From JBEKDJ01 sp050014415 (GTDB lineage: Bacteria; Desulfobacterota; BSN033; UBA1163): a DNA stretch of 19,968 nucleotides. Location: contig JBEKDJ010000055.1 of NCBI GenBank assembly GCA_050014415.1, forward strand, positions 1 through 19,968, written 5' to 3'. A model generated the notes under the pieces. The model saw nothing but the letters and a program-made list of their open reading frames with translations. It had not been told where the DNA came from and ran no database searches. Shown here in pieces: positions 5,463 through 13,325 of the stretch. Position 1 is the first letter of the stretch, and every line of letters begins with the position of its first letter. Both the position numbers and the translations under genes were made by a program.

Positions 5463-7606
5463 AGGATGTCGAGAAGCTATTGCGAGGAAAAATTCCTGCC
5501 TCTGACACAGGCATCGAGATAAGGAAATCCATCTGCACTATCTGTGATCCCATGACCCAGTGTGGACTGGATCTATATGTGAAAGACGGGAAAATTATCA
5601 AAGTGGAAGGGAGCAAGGAACACCCGTACAACATGGGTACGCTCTGCCCCAAAGGAGCGGCGAACCGCCAGTACATATACCACGAAGACCGCCTGAAGAC
5701 GCCTCTGAAAAGAACCGGCCCCAGAGGTTCGGGTAAATTCGAGCCTATCTCTTGGGATAAAGCCCTGGACACCATTGCTGCCAAATTCAATGAAATCAAG
5801 GGGCAAAACGGACCCGAGTCCGTCGTCTTCTTTTCCGGTTATACAAAATACTTCAGGCCTTATCTCAAACGCCTGGCCCACTCTTTCGGCTCACCGAACT
5901 ATTTGACGGAATCCAGCACCTGCTTTCAGGCGATGGCCTTAGCTCAGAAGCTTACCTTCGGCCTGCCGGGTGGACCGGATATGAAAGACACCAAATGCCT
6001 TCTTGTCTGGAGTTCCAACCCGTTCCATACCAATCCGGGCAGTGCCAGAGCGGTCTTGAAAGGAAAGGAAAGGGGGATGAAGCTGATCGTTGTGGATCCG
6101 AGAGAGACCCCGACGACAGCCCTGGCCGATATTCACCTGCAGATCAGGCCTGGTACAGACGGAGCCCTGGCCTTAGCCATGGCGAATGCCATCCTCAATG
6201 AGAAGCTTTTTGACCAGGATTTTGTAGCCACCTATTCCTATGGCTTTGAAGATTACAAAGAGTATGTTCAGCAATTTACCCCTGACAAAGGCGAAGAACT
6301 CACGGGAGTGCCTGCGGATAAGATCATCAAGGCCGCCCGGATGTATGCCTCCGTGAAACCGGCGGCCATCATGCCAAGCGCTTCACCAGTCGTACACCAT
6401 ACTAATGGGGTGCAGAACTACCGCGCTGTTTTTGCTTTGGCCGGACTGACGGGAAATTATGATATCGCCGGCGGCAACTTCGTCGTTCCGACAAGCTTTA
6501 TCCATACACCTGGCCTGATCCCGACCAGGGAGCATGAATTCGTGCAATCCAGACCCTGGGGTGAGATGGCCCCGAGAATCGGAACAGACAGATTCCCCGT
6601 CTGGGTCGAAATGATTGATGAGGAGGCTCAAGCCATGCATCTGCCGTACCAGATCCGCTCCGGTGAGCCTTACCCGCTCAAGGCATTGATCGGTTTCGGT
6701 ATGAACCACAGGATGTGGCCTGACCCCAACGGCCTCTTAGAAAGCATGGATAAACTTGATTTCTTCGTGAACGTTGACATTTTCATGACAGATACATGCA
6801 AATATGCGGACATTGTGCTGCCGGCCTGTACTTCAGTCGAACGCAGCGAACTCCGCTGTTACGGCATGGGGTATATTATCTTTACCCAGCCGGCCATTCC
6901 GCCCCTTTATGATTCACGCTCTGATGTGGAGATCATCTATGACCTGGCCGCAAGACTTGGATTGGATGATCCGCTCTTTAAGGCTGGCTATGAGGCCAAT
7001 GTAGACTGGATTCTTGAGCCAAGCGGCATCTCTGTTGCCGAACTCAAAAAGCATCCGGGAGGCATGTTTGTCCCGAACCCGATGAGACTGCCCGAGAAGA
7101 AATACTTGAAGGAGGGCTTTAACACCCCGTCCGGGAAGATGGAATTCAAATCAACTGTCCTTGAGAAACATAAAGGAAGGGCCGGATTTGAAGCGCTCCC
7201 TGTCTATACGCCCCCCAAATATAGCCGGGAGTCCACTCCGGACCTGGCGAAACAATACCCGTTCATTCTCAACACAGGCTCCAGACTGCCCATGTATGTG
7301 CATACCCGGACCTTTCGTCTTTCTTGGACGAACGGACTGCGGCCCAACCATCCTGCTGCAGATCTCAGCCCTTCGGATGCGGCCCGCATGGGGATCAAAC
7401 AGGACGAAGTCATCCGCATCTCAACGCCAAAAGGCGCTATCGTTGTAAAAGCCAATCTGACCCAGATGATCCAGCCGGGGGTGGTCCACATGTACCACGG
7501 CCATTCGGGGGCTGACGTCAATATGCTCTTTGAAGGCGACTACTTGGATCCCCTTTCTGGCTTCCCGGGCTTCAAGTCTGCTCTCTGCAAGGTTGAAAAA
7601 GCTTGA
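5459..7606 (+). CDS. cytoplasmic molybdopterin oxidoreductase, thiosulfate/polysulfide reductase-like catalytic subunit
   Basis: A 715-residue member of the molybdopterin (bis-MGD) oxidoreductase family. Cys26, Cys29, Cys35 and Cys63 (CTICDPMTQC and LCPKG) bind an N-terminal [4Fe-4S] cluster. SSTCFQA places Cys155 where the Mo or W ligand lies, as in PhsA/PsrA enzymes. The C-terminal domain includes NTGSRLPMYVHTRTFR and the MYHGHSG pterin-binding region. There is no twin-arginine signal, so it should stay in the cytoplasm, unlike the paralogue at 14994. It overlaps the flavoprotein gene by 4 bases and is followed 18 bases later by a ferredoxin subunit, suggesting a flavoprotein-Mo-FeS complex. 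The substrate is unresolved: thiosulfate, polysulfide or another oxyanion are possible. Confidence 0.9.
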   Translation: MKDVEKLLRGKIPASDTGIEIRKSICTICDPMTQCGLDLYVKDGKIIKVEGSKEHPYNMGTLCPKGAANRQYIYHEDRLKTPLKRTGPRGSGKFEPISWDKALDTIAAKFNEIKGQNGPESVVFFSGYTKYFRPYLKRLAHSFGSPNYLTESSTCFQAMALAQKLTFGLPGGPDMKDTKCLLVWSSNPFHTNPGSARAVLKGKERGMKLIVVDPRETPTTALADIHLQIRPGTDGALALAMANAILNEKLFDQDFVATYSYGFEDYKEYVQQFTPDKGEELTGVPADKIIKAARMYASVKPAAIMPSASPVVHHTNGVQNYRAVFALAGLTGNYDIAGGNFVVPTSFIHTPGLIPTREHEFVQSRPWGEMAPRIGTDRFPVWVEMIDEEAQAMHLPYQIRSGEPYPLKALIGFGMNHRMWPDPNGLLESMDKLDFFVNVDIFMTDTCKYADIVLPACTSVERSELRCYGMGYIIFTQPAIPPLYDSRSDVEIIYDLAARLGLDDPLFKAGYEANVDWILEPSGISVAELKKHPGGMFVPNPMRLPEKKYLKEGFNTPSGKMEFKSTVLEKHKGRAGFEALPVYTPPKYSRESTPDLAKQYPFILNTGSRLPMYVHTRTFRLSWTNGLRPNHPAADLSPSDAARMGIKQDEVIRISTPKGAIVVKANLTQMIQPGVVHMYHGHSGADVNMLFEGDYLDPLSGFPGFKSALCKVEKA

Positions 7607-7624
7607 AGAAGGAGGACGAAATTC

Positions 7625-8149
7625 ATGGACAAAGCGATTTACCTCGATATCGAACTCTGTGTCGGCTGTGGCGCATGTGCTGTGGCCTGCATGGACCAGA
7701 ACGATATCTATCCTGAAAAAGGTCAGCCTGCTTTTAGGAGGATTTACAGGATGGAAGAAGGGGATTACCCTCTTGCCAGCATCCATTATATCTCAACCGC
7801 CTGCATGCATTGTGAGGACAGTCCTTGTGTGGTTGGCTGTCCCACCGGGGCCATCACCAAGGATGATCGAACCGGGGCTGTCATGGTTAACAAGGATCTG
7901 TGCATCGGGTGCCACAGCTGCGCCTTGGCATGCCCCTTCGGCGTACCCAGGTATGACCAGGATGAAAAAATGCAGAAATGTAATCTATGCATAGAAAGAG
8001 TAGAAGCGGGTCTGGAGCCTGCCTGTGTACGCGTCTGTCCCCTGGGTGCATTGAAGTTTGAGTCTGCTAACAAAGTCCAGGGATTGAAGGAATCTAAGTT
8101 TGTTGGCAATATTGTGAATGTTGTCCACAAGGCTGCAACCAGGAAGTAA
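7625..8149 (+). CDS. four-cluster 4Fe-4S ferredoxin-type electron-transfer subunit
   Basis: A 174-residue protein of the PsrB/PhsB/DmsB type that carries electrons between redox partners and the molybdopterin subunit. Four cysteine groups are visible: CVGCGACAVAC (12-22), CMHCEDSPCVVGCP, CIGCHSCALACP and CNLCIERVEAGLEPACVRVC, giving sixteen ligands for four [4Fe-4S] clusters. AAGGAGG at 7609-7615 sets the ATG at 7625. No NrfD-type or other membrane anchor gene follows, which supports a soluble complex with the upstream flavoprotein and Mo subunit. It resembles the second such subunit at 17255 but is clearly divergent from it. Confidence 0.92.
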   Translation: MDKAIYLDIELCVGCGACAVACMDQNDIYPEKGQPAFRRIYRMEEGDYPLASIHYISTACMHCEDSPCVVGCPTGAITKDDRTGAVMVNKDLCIGCHSCALACPFGVPRYDQDEKMQKCNLCIERVEAGLEPACVRVCPLGALKFESANKVQGLKESKFVGNIVNVVHKAATRK

Positions 8150-8205
8150 AGCAAAAAAAATAGCTGGGCAGCTTTGAAAGAGATGGCGGAAGGAGGGTGA
8201 AGAAG

Positions 8206-8514
8206 TTGTATCAGTGTACGAAACGTAATAAGGGAATAGAAAAACAGCAAGGCTGTGAATATCAAGGCAAGCTGTTTTGCGAGGACTGTTATATGGACAT
8301 CCTATCTCCTCCCAAGACCTGTGATCCATGGGCAGTTCGTTCAGCCCTGCCCTTTTTAAGAGGTAAGGACAAACTTGCCACTCTGACACCCTGACAACTG
8401 AAGATCGTCGACTGCATCAGGAGAAAAGCAGAGGTCACCACAGGGGAGAGAATGGAGAATCTTTTCCAGCTCACTTTGTCTTTAGGCTTTAAGCCAAGGG
8501 ATATAAACGCTTGA
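8206..8514 (+). pseudogene. LIM-like zinc protein interrupted by in-frame TGA
   Basis: A TTG at 8206, well spaced from AGGAGG (8191-8196), starts LYQCTKRNKGIEKQQG; a GTG at 8197 is too close to that site. Then come YQGKLFCEDCYMD and SPPKTCDPWAV, which recall small LIM-like zinc proteins of Desulfobacterota. The frame meets TGA at 8392-8394 after LATLTP and continues in the same phase as QLKIVDCIRRKAEVTTGERM to TGA 8512-8514, like the helical tail expected after the zinc module. The first zinc pair reads C-x2-R instead of C-x2-C, a second sign of damage. A CGA-to-TGA change would explain the stop. The truncated product may still be made. It lies between the ferredoxin and FmdE genes in the operon. 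Confidence 0.6.
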
Positions 8515-8532
8515 GCAAAATGGGGGAATCAG

Positions 8533-9153
8533 ATGAAGGATGAAGAGATTTTATCGAGCGGAGATTTTGCCAAATGCGTTGAATTTCACGGCCACCTGTG
8601 CCCTGGGTTGGCTATTGGATTTCGGGCGGCTCGGATGCTTATGGAACGGTTGGGTGTCCGGAAGGCACCAGATGAAGAGCTGCTTGCGATCGTAGAAACG
8701 GACGCCTGCGGGGCTGATGCCATTCAGGTGATGACGGGATGCACTTTTGGTAAGGGAAATTTTATTTTTGAGAACTACGGAAAACATGCTTTTTCCCTTA
8801 TAGACAGAAAGAAAGGAAAAGCCGTACGTGCGTGTCTTCGGCCTGATGCTTTCGAGGCTGACCCGGAACATCTTTCCCTCTCTGAAAAGGTTCAGAATGA
8901 TAAAGCATCCCCAAGAGAATTAGCTCAATTCAAACAACTCCAGCAGGAGCGAACCCAAAAAATTCTGAATGCTGGTGCTGAGTCTTTATTCAAGGTTGAA
9001 GAGATCTCTCCAGATATTCCTCCCAAGGCCAGGATCATGGAGTCCGGCATTTGTGAATTGTGCGGAGAGCCAACCAAGATAGACCTCTTACGTCAAATTA
9101 ATGGGAGAAAGCTATGTATTCCTTGTTCACTTCGCACAAAGCCATCGGCATGA
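8533..9153 (+). CDS. FmdE family protein with C-terminal zinc ribbon
   Basis: A 206-residue protein. CVEFHGHLCPGLAIGFRAA (about 15-33) and ETDACGADAIQVMTGCTFGK (55-74) are the two signature blocks of FmdE, first named for molybdenum formylmethanofuran dehydrogenase operons and found in many anaerobes beside molybdopterin enzymes. His19, His21, Cys23 and the cysteines of the second block are candidate metal ligands. The last 40 residues contain CELC and CIPC, a probable zinc ribbon often fused to this family. The start at 8533 follows a GGGG-containing weak site. As the last gene of the flavoprotein-Mo-FeS operon it may assist cofactor insertion or regulation; the molecular function is not established. 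Confidence 0.88.
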   Translation: MKDEEILSSGDFAKCVEFHGHLCPGLAIGFRAARMLMERLGVRKAPDEELLAIVETDACGADAIQVMTGCTFGKGNFIFENYGKHAFSLIDRKKGKAVRACLRPDAFEADPEHLSLSEKVQNDKASPRELAQFKQLQQERTQKILNAGAESLFKVEEISPDIPPKARIMESGICELCGEPTKIDLLRQINGRKLCIPCSLRTKPSA

Positions 9154-9522
9154 TTATTGAGTAGGGTTTCCACCCATTTCCTCATTCGAGACAGAAGTGG
9201 GTGGGGTACTAAGCCGACGCCGATGTGTCAGCCAATAGAGGAGTATGCAGATTAGCGACAGTTTTGTTAAAACTCGAAAGATTTGTCGAAAACATCTTAA
9301 TGCGTTGACATTAAATTGGAAGCCTTCTGTTTAACATAAACTCATATCGACATTGCTGTCGAGGGAATCCAATTCATGCAGAGATTTCAATATTCCTAAA
9401 AATTTGCCGACACTTTGTAATTCCTGAATTTGTACTTTCTCCTGAGGATTTTTTAGATTCCAGAATCAAAGTTGCTTGCTTTAAGGTCAGGCTCAAGTTA
9501 AAAATTTGTTTAGAGGTTTTTT
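9154..9522. other. long AT-rich gap without a gene
   Basis: I see no coding frame here. The start holds an 11-bp inverted repeat (9170-9204). Further on are two small perfect dyads, GTTTT-gtt-AAAAC (9261-9273) and TCGACA-ttgc-TGTCGA (9347-9362). A TTGACA at 9305-9310 has no good -10 partner at the usual distance. The composition shifts to AT-rich here, marking a likely boundary between the Mo operon and the accessory region. Confidence 0.5.
9170..9204 (+). terminator. possible terminator hairpin after the FmdE gene
   Basis: CCACCCATTTC (9170-9180) and GAAGTGGGTGG (9194-9204) pair over 11 bases with one G-U, around a 13-base loop, 17 bases after the FmdE stop. A T-run is missing downstream, so it is not a classical intrinsic terminator; it may stabilise the 3' end of the operon mRNA. 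Confidence 0.45.
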
Positions 9523-9831
9523 ATGTTACGGAGGCACAAATTAATCATTCTTATTCCAGCAACACTCCTCATCCTCATTTTATTAGGGATGCACCCGTTA
9601 AACATGGCCCATCGATTAGCGGGTGGGGTCCCTTTTACCCATGGCAAGCAAGTCCACCTGACCAATCACTGTCCCTTCCGTTCGCTCATTACTCACGACG
9701 ATCCAACTTTCGTAATTTTAAATTTAGCTCAACTGCGTCGAGAATCGACGCCTGCATTCGATATTCACGTTTTAGACCCTGACTCTATTCATTCCAACAT
9801 AACCTTCAATTCTTTTCCGCTTCGCTGTTAA
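9523..9831 (+). CDS. hypothetical small exported or membrane-anchored protein
   Basis: A 102-residue protein I do not recognise. Residues 2-5 are basic (LRRHK) and residues 7-22 are strongly hydrophobic (LIILIPATLLILILLGM), a typical signal peptide or N-terminal anchor. The rest is polar, with several histidines and no clear motif. A GAGG at about 9513-9516 is suitably spaced for the ATG at 9523. It precedes the membrane methyltransferase-like gene in the same direction, but 115 bases separate them. Codon use and AT-rich surroundings fit the accessory region, and the frame may be a real but lineage-specific gene. Confidence 0.4.
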   Translation: MLRRHKLIILIPATLLILILLGMHPLNMAHRLAGGVPFTHGKQVHLTNHCPFRSLITHDDPTFVILNLAQLRRESTPAFDIHVLDPDSIHSNITFNSFPLRC

Positions 9832-9946
9832 TTTCTAATCAAAGCAATTCGTCCGTTCAATCATTTACAGAATCGTTTCCAAAATATCCTTTACTAATTT
9901 GATCTTTAGAGATCCTGACTTACATTACGTACAAAGGAGATTTCAA

Positions 9947-11200
9947 ATGGAAAAGCAAAAAAGGCCGGATAACAATAGAGGCAAGAGATTTGCATGGATG
10001 AGCGCTATTTTCTTATCGTTCATTGTGGCTTTTGAAATCGCCATTATGATCAGCCCATTTGCGTTCTTTTTCTACGCGGCATTCAACCCATTTCTACTCG
10101 CTCTGAATCAATCGTGGATGACTCGTTGGTTGACAGCCTTTTTTCTTCCTCACATGGTCGTTCCATCAAATGATGCATTGACGATTATTCGTATTTTAGG
10201 ATCTGTGTTTTTTGTGGGTGGAATGCTGGTGTTTTTGGTCTGCGCTGGACAGGTATATCTGGGCAAGTTACTGAAGAAGGGTGTTGCCATAAAAGGATTG
10301 TATGCCTTTATTCGCCATCCTCAATATCTCGGGCTTGGATTGACAGCTTTAGGACTGGTTATCATGTGGCCGAGATTCCTGACACTGGCGCTTTTTGCGG
10401 TCATGCTCTTTTTGTATTACCTTCTTGCTAAAGACGAGGAACGCCGGATGATCAATCGTTTCGGGGAGAGCTACATTGCTTATACGAATCGGACGGGAAT
10501 GTTTCTCCCCCATTCTATTGAGAAGGTATTGATGGGAAATCGAAAACCACAACAGCGTCTCACCATCCCCAAAGCCTTTGTCATCTTTCTGGTACTTCTT
10601 ATGGTCATAGTCGGGAGCGGTTTCATTTTACGGACCTATACTGTTCATCATCTTCCATTAGAGCAAGTCAACCATGTGGATGTGATCACCATAACGAAAG
10701 AAGACCTAATAACGGCAAAAGAACTGCTTCCTTCCGTACTTCAGGATCCTGCCGCTGCCTCAAAGCTGCAACCGATCGAAAATCACAAGGGCAAGCGCCT
10801 TCTTGCCTATTTCATTCCAATTGACTATGTGATGCAGGGTATGATCGCTCATACAGGTGAGGAGTGGAAACTGTTCGAGCAGCATAAAACCATCGGTATG
10901 ATTACTGAGTATATTTTTCACCCCTTCACTCATTTGACGGAAGGGCATGCTCATCATCCCGGAATGCAAGCTCACAATCTAAGCATGCACGACAGCCCAT
11001 CAATGAAGCGAAGGATCATTTTCGTCGAAGTATCAGCCAGCAGTGGAGAGATTAACTCACCATTTGATGATTTCGACATCAACGTGACACGGAAACCGCT
11101 CTTCTTCGTAGACGTACACCGCCATACAGGGGAGATTCTTCAAATACGCGATACGCCGACAGGAAGCGGATGGGGTACTGTGCCAACACCGATGTTCTGA
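9947..11200 (+). CDS. isoprenylcysteine/phospholipid methyltransferase-like membrane protein with extra C-terminal domain
   Basis: A 417-residue protein. After about four membrane segments comes YAFIRHPQYLGLGL (about 119-132) and KDEERRMINRFGESYIAY (about 162-179), the SAM-binding signature of the ICMT/phosphatidylethanolamine methyltransferase superfamily. A further membrane segment (about 208-227) leads to some 190 residues that should lie outside the cytoplasm. That domain has a His/Met-rich loop (HAHHPGMQAHNLSMH, about 334-348) suggesting metal binding, and ends VPTPMF. I know no named family for the C-terminal part. ATG 9947 is chosen because AAAGGAGA (9932-9939) precedes it. The substrate is unknown. 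The ChrA transporter gene follows 120 bases later. Confidence 0.78.
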   Translation: MEKQKRPDNNRGKRFAWMSAIFLSFIVAFEIAIMISPFAFFFYAAFNPFLLALNQSWMTRWLTAFFLPHMVVPSNDALTIIRILGSVFFVGGMLVFLVCAGQVYLGKLLKKGVAIKGLYAFIRHPQYLGLGLTALGLVIMWPRFLTLALFAVMLFLYYLLAKDEERRMINRFGESYIAYTNRTGMFLPHSIEKVLMGNRKPQQRLTIPKAFVIFLVLLMVIVGSGFILRTYTVHHLPLEQVNHVDVITITKEDLITAKELLPSVLQDPAAASKLQPIENHKGKRLLAYFIPIDYVMQGMIAHTGEEWKLFEQHKTIGMITEYIFHPFTHLTEGHAHHPGMQAHNLSMHDSPSMKRRIIFVEVSASSGEINSPFDDFDINVTRKPLFFVDVHRHTGEILQIRDTPTGSGWGTVPTPMF

Positions 11201-11320
11201 ATCGGACAAGTTATGGGCCATTACTTGAAAGTATCGTTATGCGGTCGAGCCATGATGTGAAGTCAACGGGATATCGATAGAACAGCTTGGTATACTGAAA
11301 TTGTCAGGGGGGATTTCTTG

Positions 11321-12496
11321 ATGGAACAGACACAATACGAACTTCATGACCCAACCCCTTCATTATTCCAATTGTTTACTTCATTTTTAAGACTGGGCGC
11401 TACGGCATTTGGTGGCCCGGCAATGGTGGCTTACATTCGAACGATGGCCGTCGAAAAAAAACGCTGGCTCGGCGATCAATCGGCCCACGATGGGGTTGCC
11501 CTTTGTCAGACGATCCCCGGGGCCACGGCGATGCAAATGTCTGCCTACGTGGGCTTCAGGGCAAGGGGAGTAGCGGGCGCTGCAGTTAGTTTCATAGGGT
11601 TTGGCCTTCCTGCATTTCTTTTCATGATGATCCTGTCAGCCCTCTATGCCCGAACCCATACATTGCCTGCTGTCGTTTCCGCATTTAATGGACTTCAGGC
11701 TATCGTTGTTGCTGTTGTTGCCAACGCCACCTTATCCTTTGGCAGGACCTCCATTAAAAATTGGAAAAATGTTATCAATGCGCTGATTGCTGCGTGTCTA
11801 TTTGGATTGAAGGTCAATCCCATCCTGGTCATTATCATAGCTGCCTTTTTAGGGATGATCCTTTATAACAAACAACCTCTTCCTCCTGCGGTGATTCCCA
11901 CGCAAAAGGCACATGCTCCAAAATCCCTCTTTTTATTATTGTCAACTACAGGCATAGGATTTGGATTGCTTTTTCTTCTAGACCGAAGACTATTCGATCT
12001 TGCTACACTCATGTTTAGGATAGATCTGTTTGCCTTTGGAGGAGGGTTTTCCTCTGTTCCTCTCATGTTCTACGAAGTTGTTCAAAAGCATTCCTGGCTG
12101 GATGGTGCGACGCTTTTGAATGGCATTGTTCTCGGGCAGGTGACCCCGGGGCCCATTGTTATTACAGCGACCTTTATCGGGTATTTGTTGAAAGGGCCTC
12201 TCGGGGGGGTGATTGCCACCATCTGTGTATTCTTGCCTTCTTTTATGATGGTCGTTGGAATCGTGCCGTACTTCGACCGATTGCGTAGTTCGCCCTACTT
12301 TAAAAAGGTTATCACAGGCATCTTGTGCTCTTTTGTAGGCCTTCTTCTAACAGTAACAATGCGTTTTGCCTTGAACATCCCCTGGGATGTTCCTCGTATT
12401 CTTCTTTCAGGCGCAGCATTTATCGCCTTGGTTTTGAAGGTTGATATCCTTTGGGTCGCCCTGATAGGAACGGTGATTTCGTTAATTGTCCTATAG
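11321..12496 (+). CDS. chrA: ChrA-family chromate transporter
   Basis: A 391-residue polytopic membrane protein with the two repeated halves of long-chain CHR transporters. The first half has GATAFGGPAMVAY (about 26-38) and CQTIPGATAMQMSAYVGF. The second half has FAFGGGFSSVPLM and GQVTPGPIVITATFIGYLL. Characterised members export chromate and confer resistance; others have unknown anion substrates, so chromate itself is not certain here. ATG 11321 is favoured over the adjacent TTG 11318 because the AGGGGGG at 11306-11312 fits it. It stands between membrane proteins of unknown role, with no chrB-type regulator visible. Confidence 0.92.
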   Translation: MEQTQYELHDPTPSLFQLFTSFLRLGATAFGGPAMVAYIRTMAVEKKRWLGDQSAHDGVALCQTIPGATAMQMSAYVGFRARGVAGAAVSFIGFGLPAFLFMMILSALYARTHTLPAVVSAFNGLQAIVVAVVANATLSFGRTSIKNWKNVINALIAACLFGLKVNPILVIIIAAFLGMILYNKQPLPPAVIPTQKAHAPKSLFLLLSTTGIGFGLLFLLDRRLFDLATLMFRIDLFAFGGGFSSVPLMFYEVVQKHSWLDGATLLNGIVLGQVTPGPIVITATFIGYLLKGPLGGVIATICVFLPSFMMVVGIVPYFDRLRSSPYFKKVITGILCSFVGLLLTVTMRFALNIPWDVPRILLSGAAFIALVLKVDILWVALIGTVISLIVL

Positions 12497-12524
12497 ATGA
12501 TTTCTTTCATAAGGAGCAAGAGCG

Positions 12525-12704
12525 GTGGGCCATTTGATGCGTTCAAAAAACCTTCATCGCTGGACAAAAGAGATCGGGCACGCCTTTCTGGTTTTGATTG
12601 TCACCATTGATATCTCCCTTGTTTTAGGGGAGTTTGCCTTGGTGAGGGGCTGGGAGACAATCTACAGAGGATTACTAAGACAACCAGAATGCCCCGTTCT
12701 GTGA
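12525..12704 (+). CDS. short membrane protein frame, possibly a truncated gene
   Basis: A 59-residue frame with a GTG start at 12525 placed 8 bases after a good AAGGAG (12511-12516); an ATG at 12537 is an alternative. It reads LHRWTKEIGHAFLVLIVTID and onward into a hydrophobic segment (about residues 19-38), then RGWETIYRGLLRQ. Its stop lies inside the first of two hairpins, so its last residues come from that element and the gene may have been cut short by it. The next frame at 12798 is in the same phase, so the two could once have been one gene. I do not recognise the family. Confidence 0.45.
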   Translation: MGHLMRSKNLHRWTKEIGHAFLVLIVTIDISLVLGEFALVRGWETIYRGLLRQPECPVL

Positions 12705-12788
12705 ACGGGGATGAATGGCGATTTGGAGTTGGAATTTGAAAGTTGCTGAGTTTCCGTGAGGCCGCAAAGCCCCGCCTTGTAGGCGGGG
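12692..12788. mobile_element. paired hairpins resembling an IS200/IS605-derived palindromic element
   Basis: CCCCGTTC-TGT-GAACGGGG (12692-12710) and CCCCGCCT-TGT-AGGCGGGG (12770-12788) are each perfect 8-bp stems with the same TGT loop, 78 bases apart. Both are followed by GGGGAT. Short palindromes at both ends are typical of IS200/IS605 elements and their non-coding derivatives. No transposase or TnpB frame is present, so this would be a miniature remnant. Exact boundaries are not visible. The alternative is two unrelated regulatory hairpins. Confidence 0.45.
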
Positions 12789-12797
12789 ATAGGTCTC

Positions 12798-13325
12798 ATG
12801 GGGCAACTTTCTTTACTCCGTTTTTTTCGAATCCCATTTTTCCTCTGCCTGCCCCTCCTTTTACCATCCCCAATCTTCGGTAACCTTGGTTTTGCTATGC
12901 GAAGAAGAAAAGGGATTTTCCTTCAAATTGAAGGAAAACAGGAATTGGAAATCCATCCCGTGAAGCACTGGCTCTTCCGGCCTTTTCAGAGTATTGGATT
13001 CGGACTTCTTTTTGCTACAAAACTTCTTGGTGTAATTCAGATCATTGCCGAACCAAGCGCTACACCCCTTCCCTTTATGTCCCGGAGCCAGTTTCAGCCT
13101 AGACGACTCCTGATTGCCACAGGGATCACGATTCTTGTCGCTCTCCTCCTATCTACGCTCTGGACCATGGATGACCTGGGAATCAGGTATTTCAACCGAA
13201 AGGAATATGAAGTCAAAATGGTTGGAAAACACCTGGGGACCCTCATGCTCATTCTCTTCGCCTTCACGGGGTACTCAGTCTCTTTGACAAATGCTCAAAA
13301 GTACAGACCCTTATCTATCTATTAG
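12798..13325 (+). CDS. hypothetical membrane protein
   Basis: A 175-residue protein I do not recognise, with about four hydrophobic segments: residues 7-32, 67-85, 106-125 and 147-162. No ribosome-binding site precedes ATG 12798, which lies just after the second hairpin, so the true start may be downstream (ATG 12897, MRRRKGIFLQIEGKQ) or lost upstream. The first 33 residues could therefore be spurious. It follows ChrA and the short membrane frame in the same direction. It may be the 3' part of a gene interrupted by the hairpin element. Confidence 0.5.
   Translation: MGQLSLLRFFRIPFFLCLPLLLPSPIFGNLGFAMRRRKGIFLQIEGKQELEIHPVKHWLFRPFQSIGFGLLFATKLLGVIQIIAEPSATPLPFMSRSQFQPRRLLIATGITILVALLLSTLWTMDDLGIRYFNRKEYEVKMVGKHLGTLMLILFAFTGYSVSLTNAQKYRPLSIY

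Noticed and set aside
7421..8389. Several long - strand frames opposite the Mo and ferredoxin subunits
   Set aside because: They are mirror images of strongly supported + strand genes; their translations show no recognisable domains.
8392..8394. In-frame TGA as a selenocysteine codon
   Set aside because: It falls in a linker after the zinc module rather than at a redox site, no convincing SECIS-like stem follows, and the gene has another lesion.
9305..9342. TTGACA at 9305 as a promoter for the small exported protein
   Set aside because: No acceptable -10 box lies 16-18 bases downstream, and the gene starts more than 200 bases away.
11291..11296. TATACT as a -10 box for the ChrA gene
   Set aside because: No -35 match lies at a usable distance; on its own the hexamer is not enough.
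12687..12790. Hairpins with GGGGATGAA resembling type I-E CRISPR repeats
   Set aside because: The two units differ in the stems and flanks, are 78 bases apart rather than about 61, and there is no third unit or cas gene.
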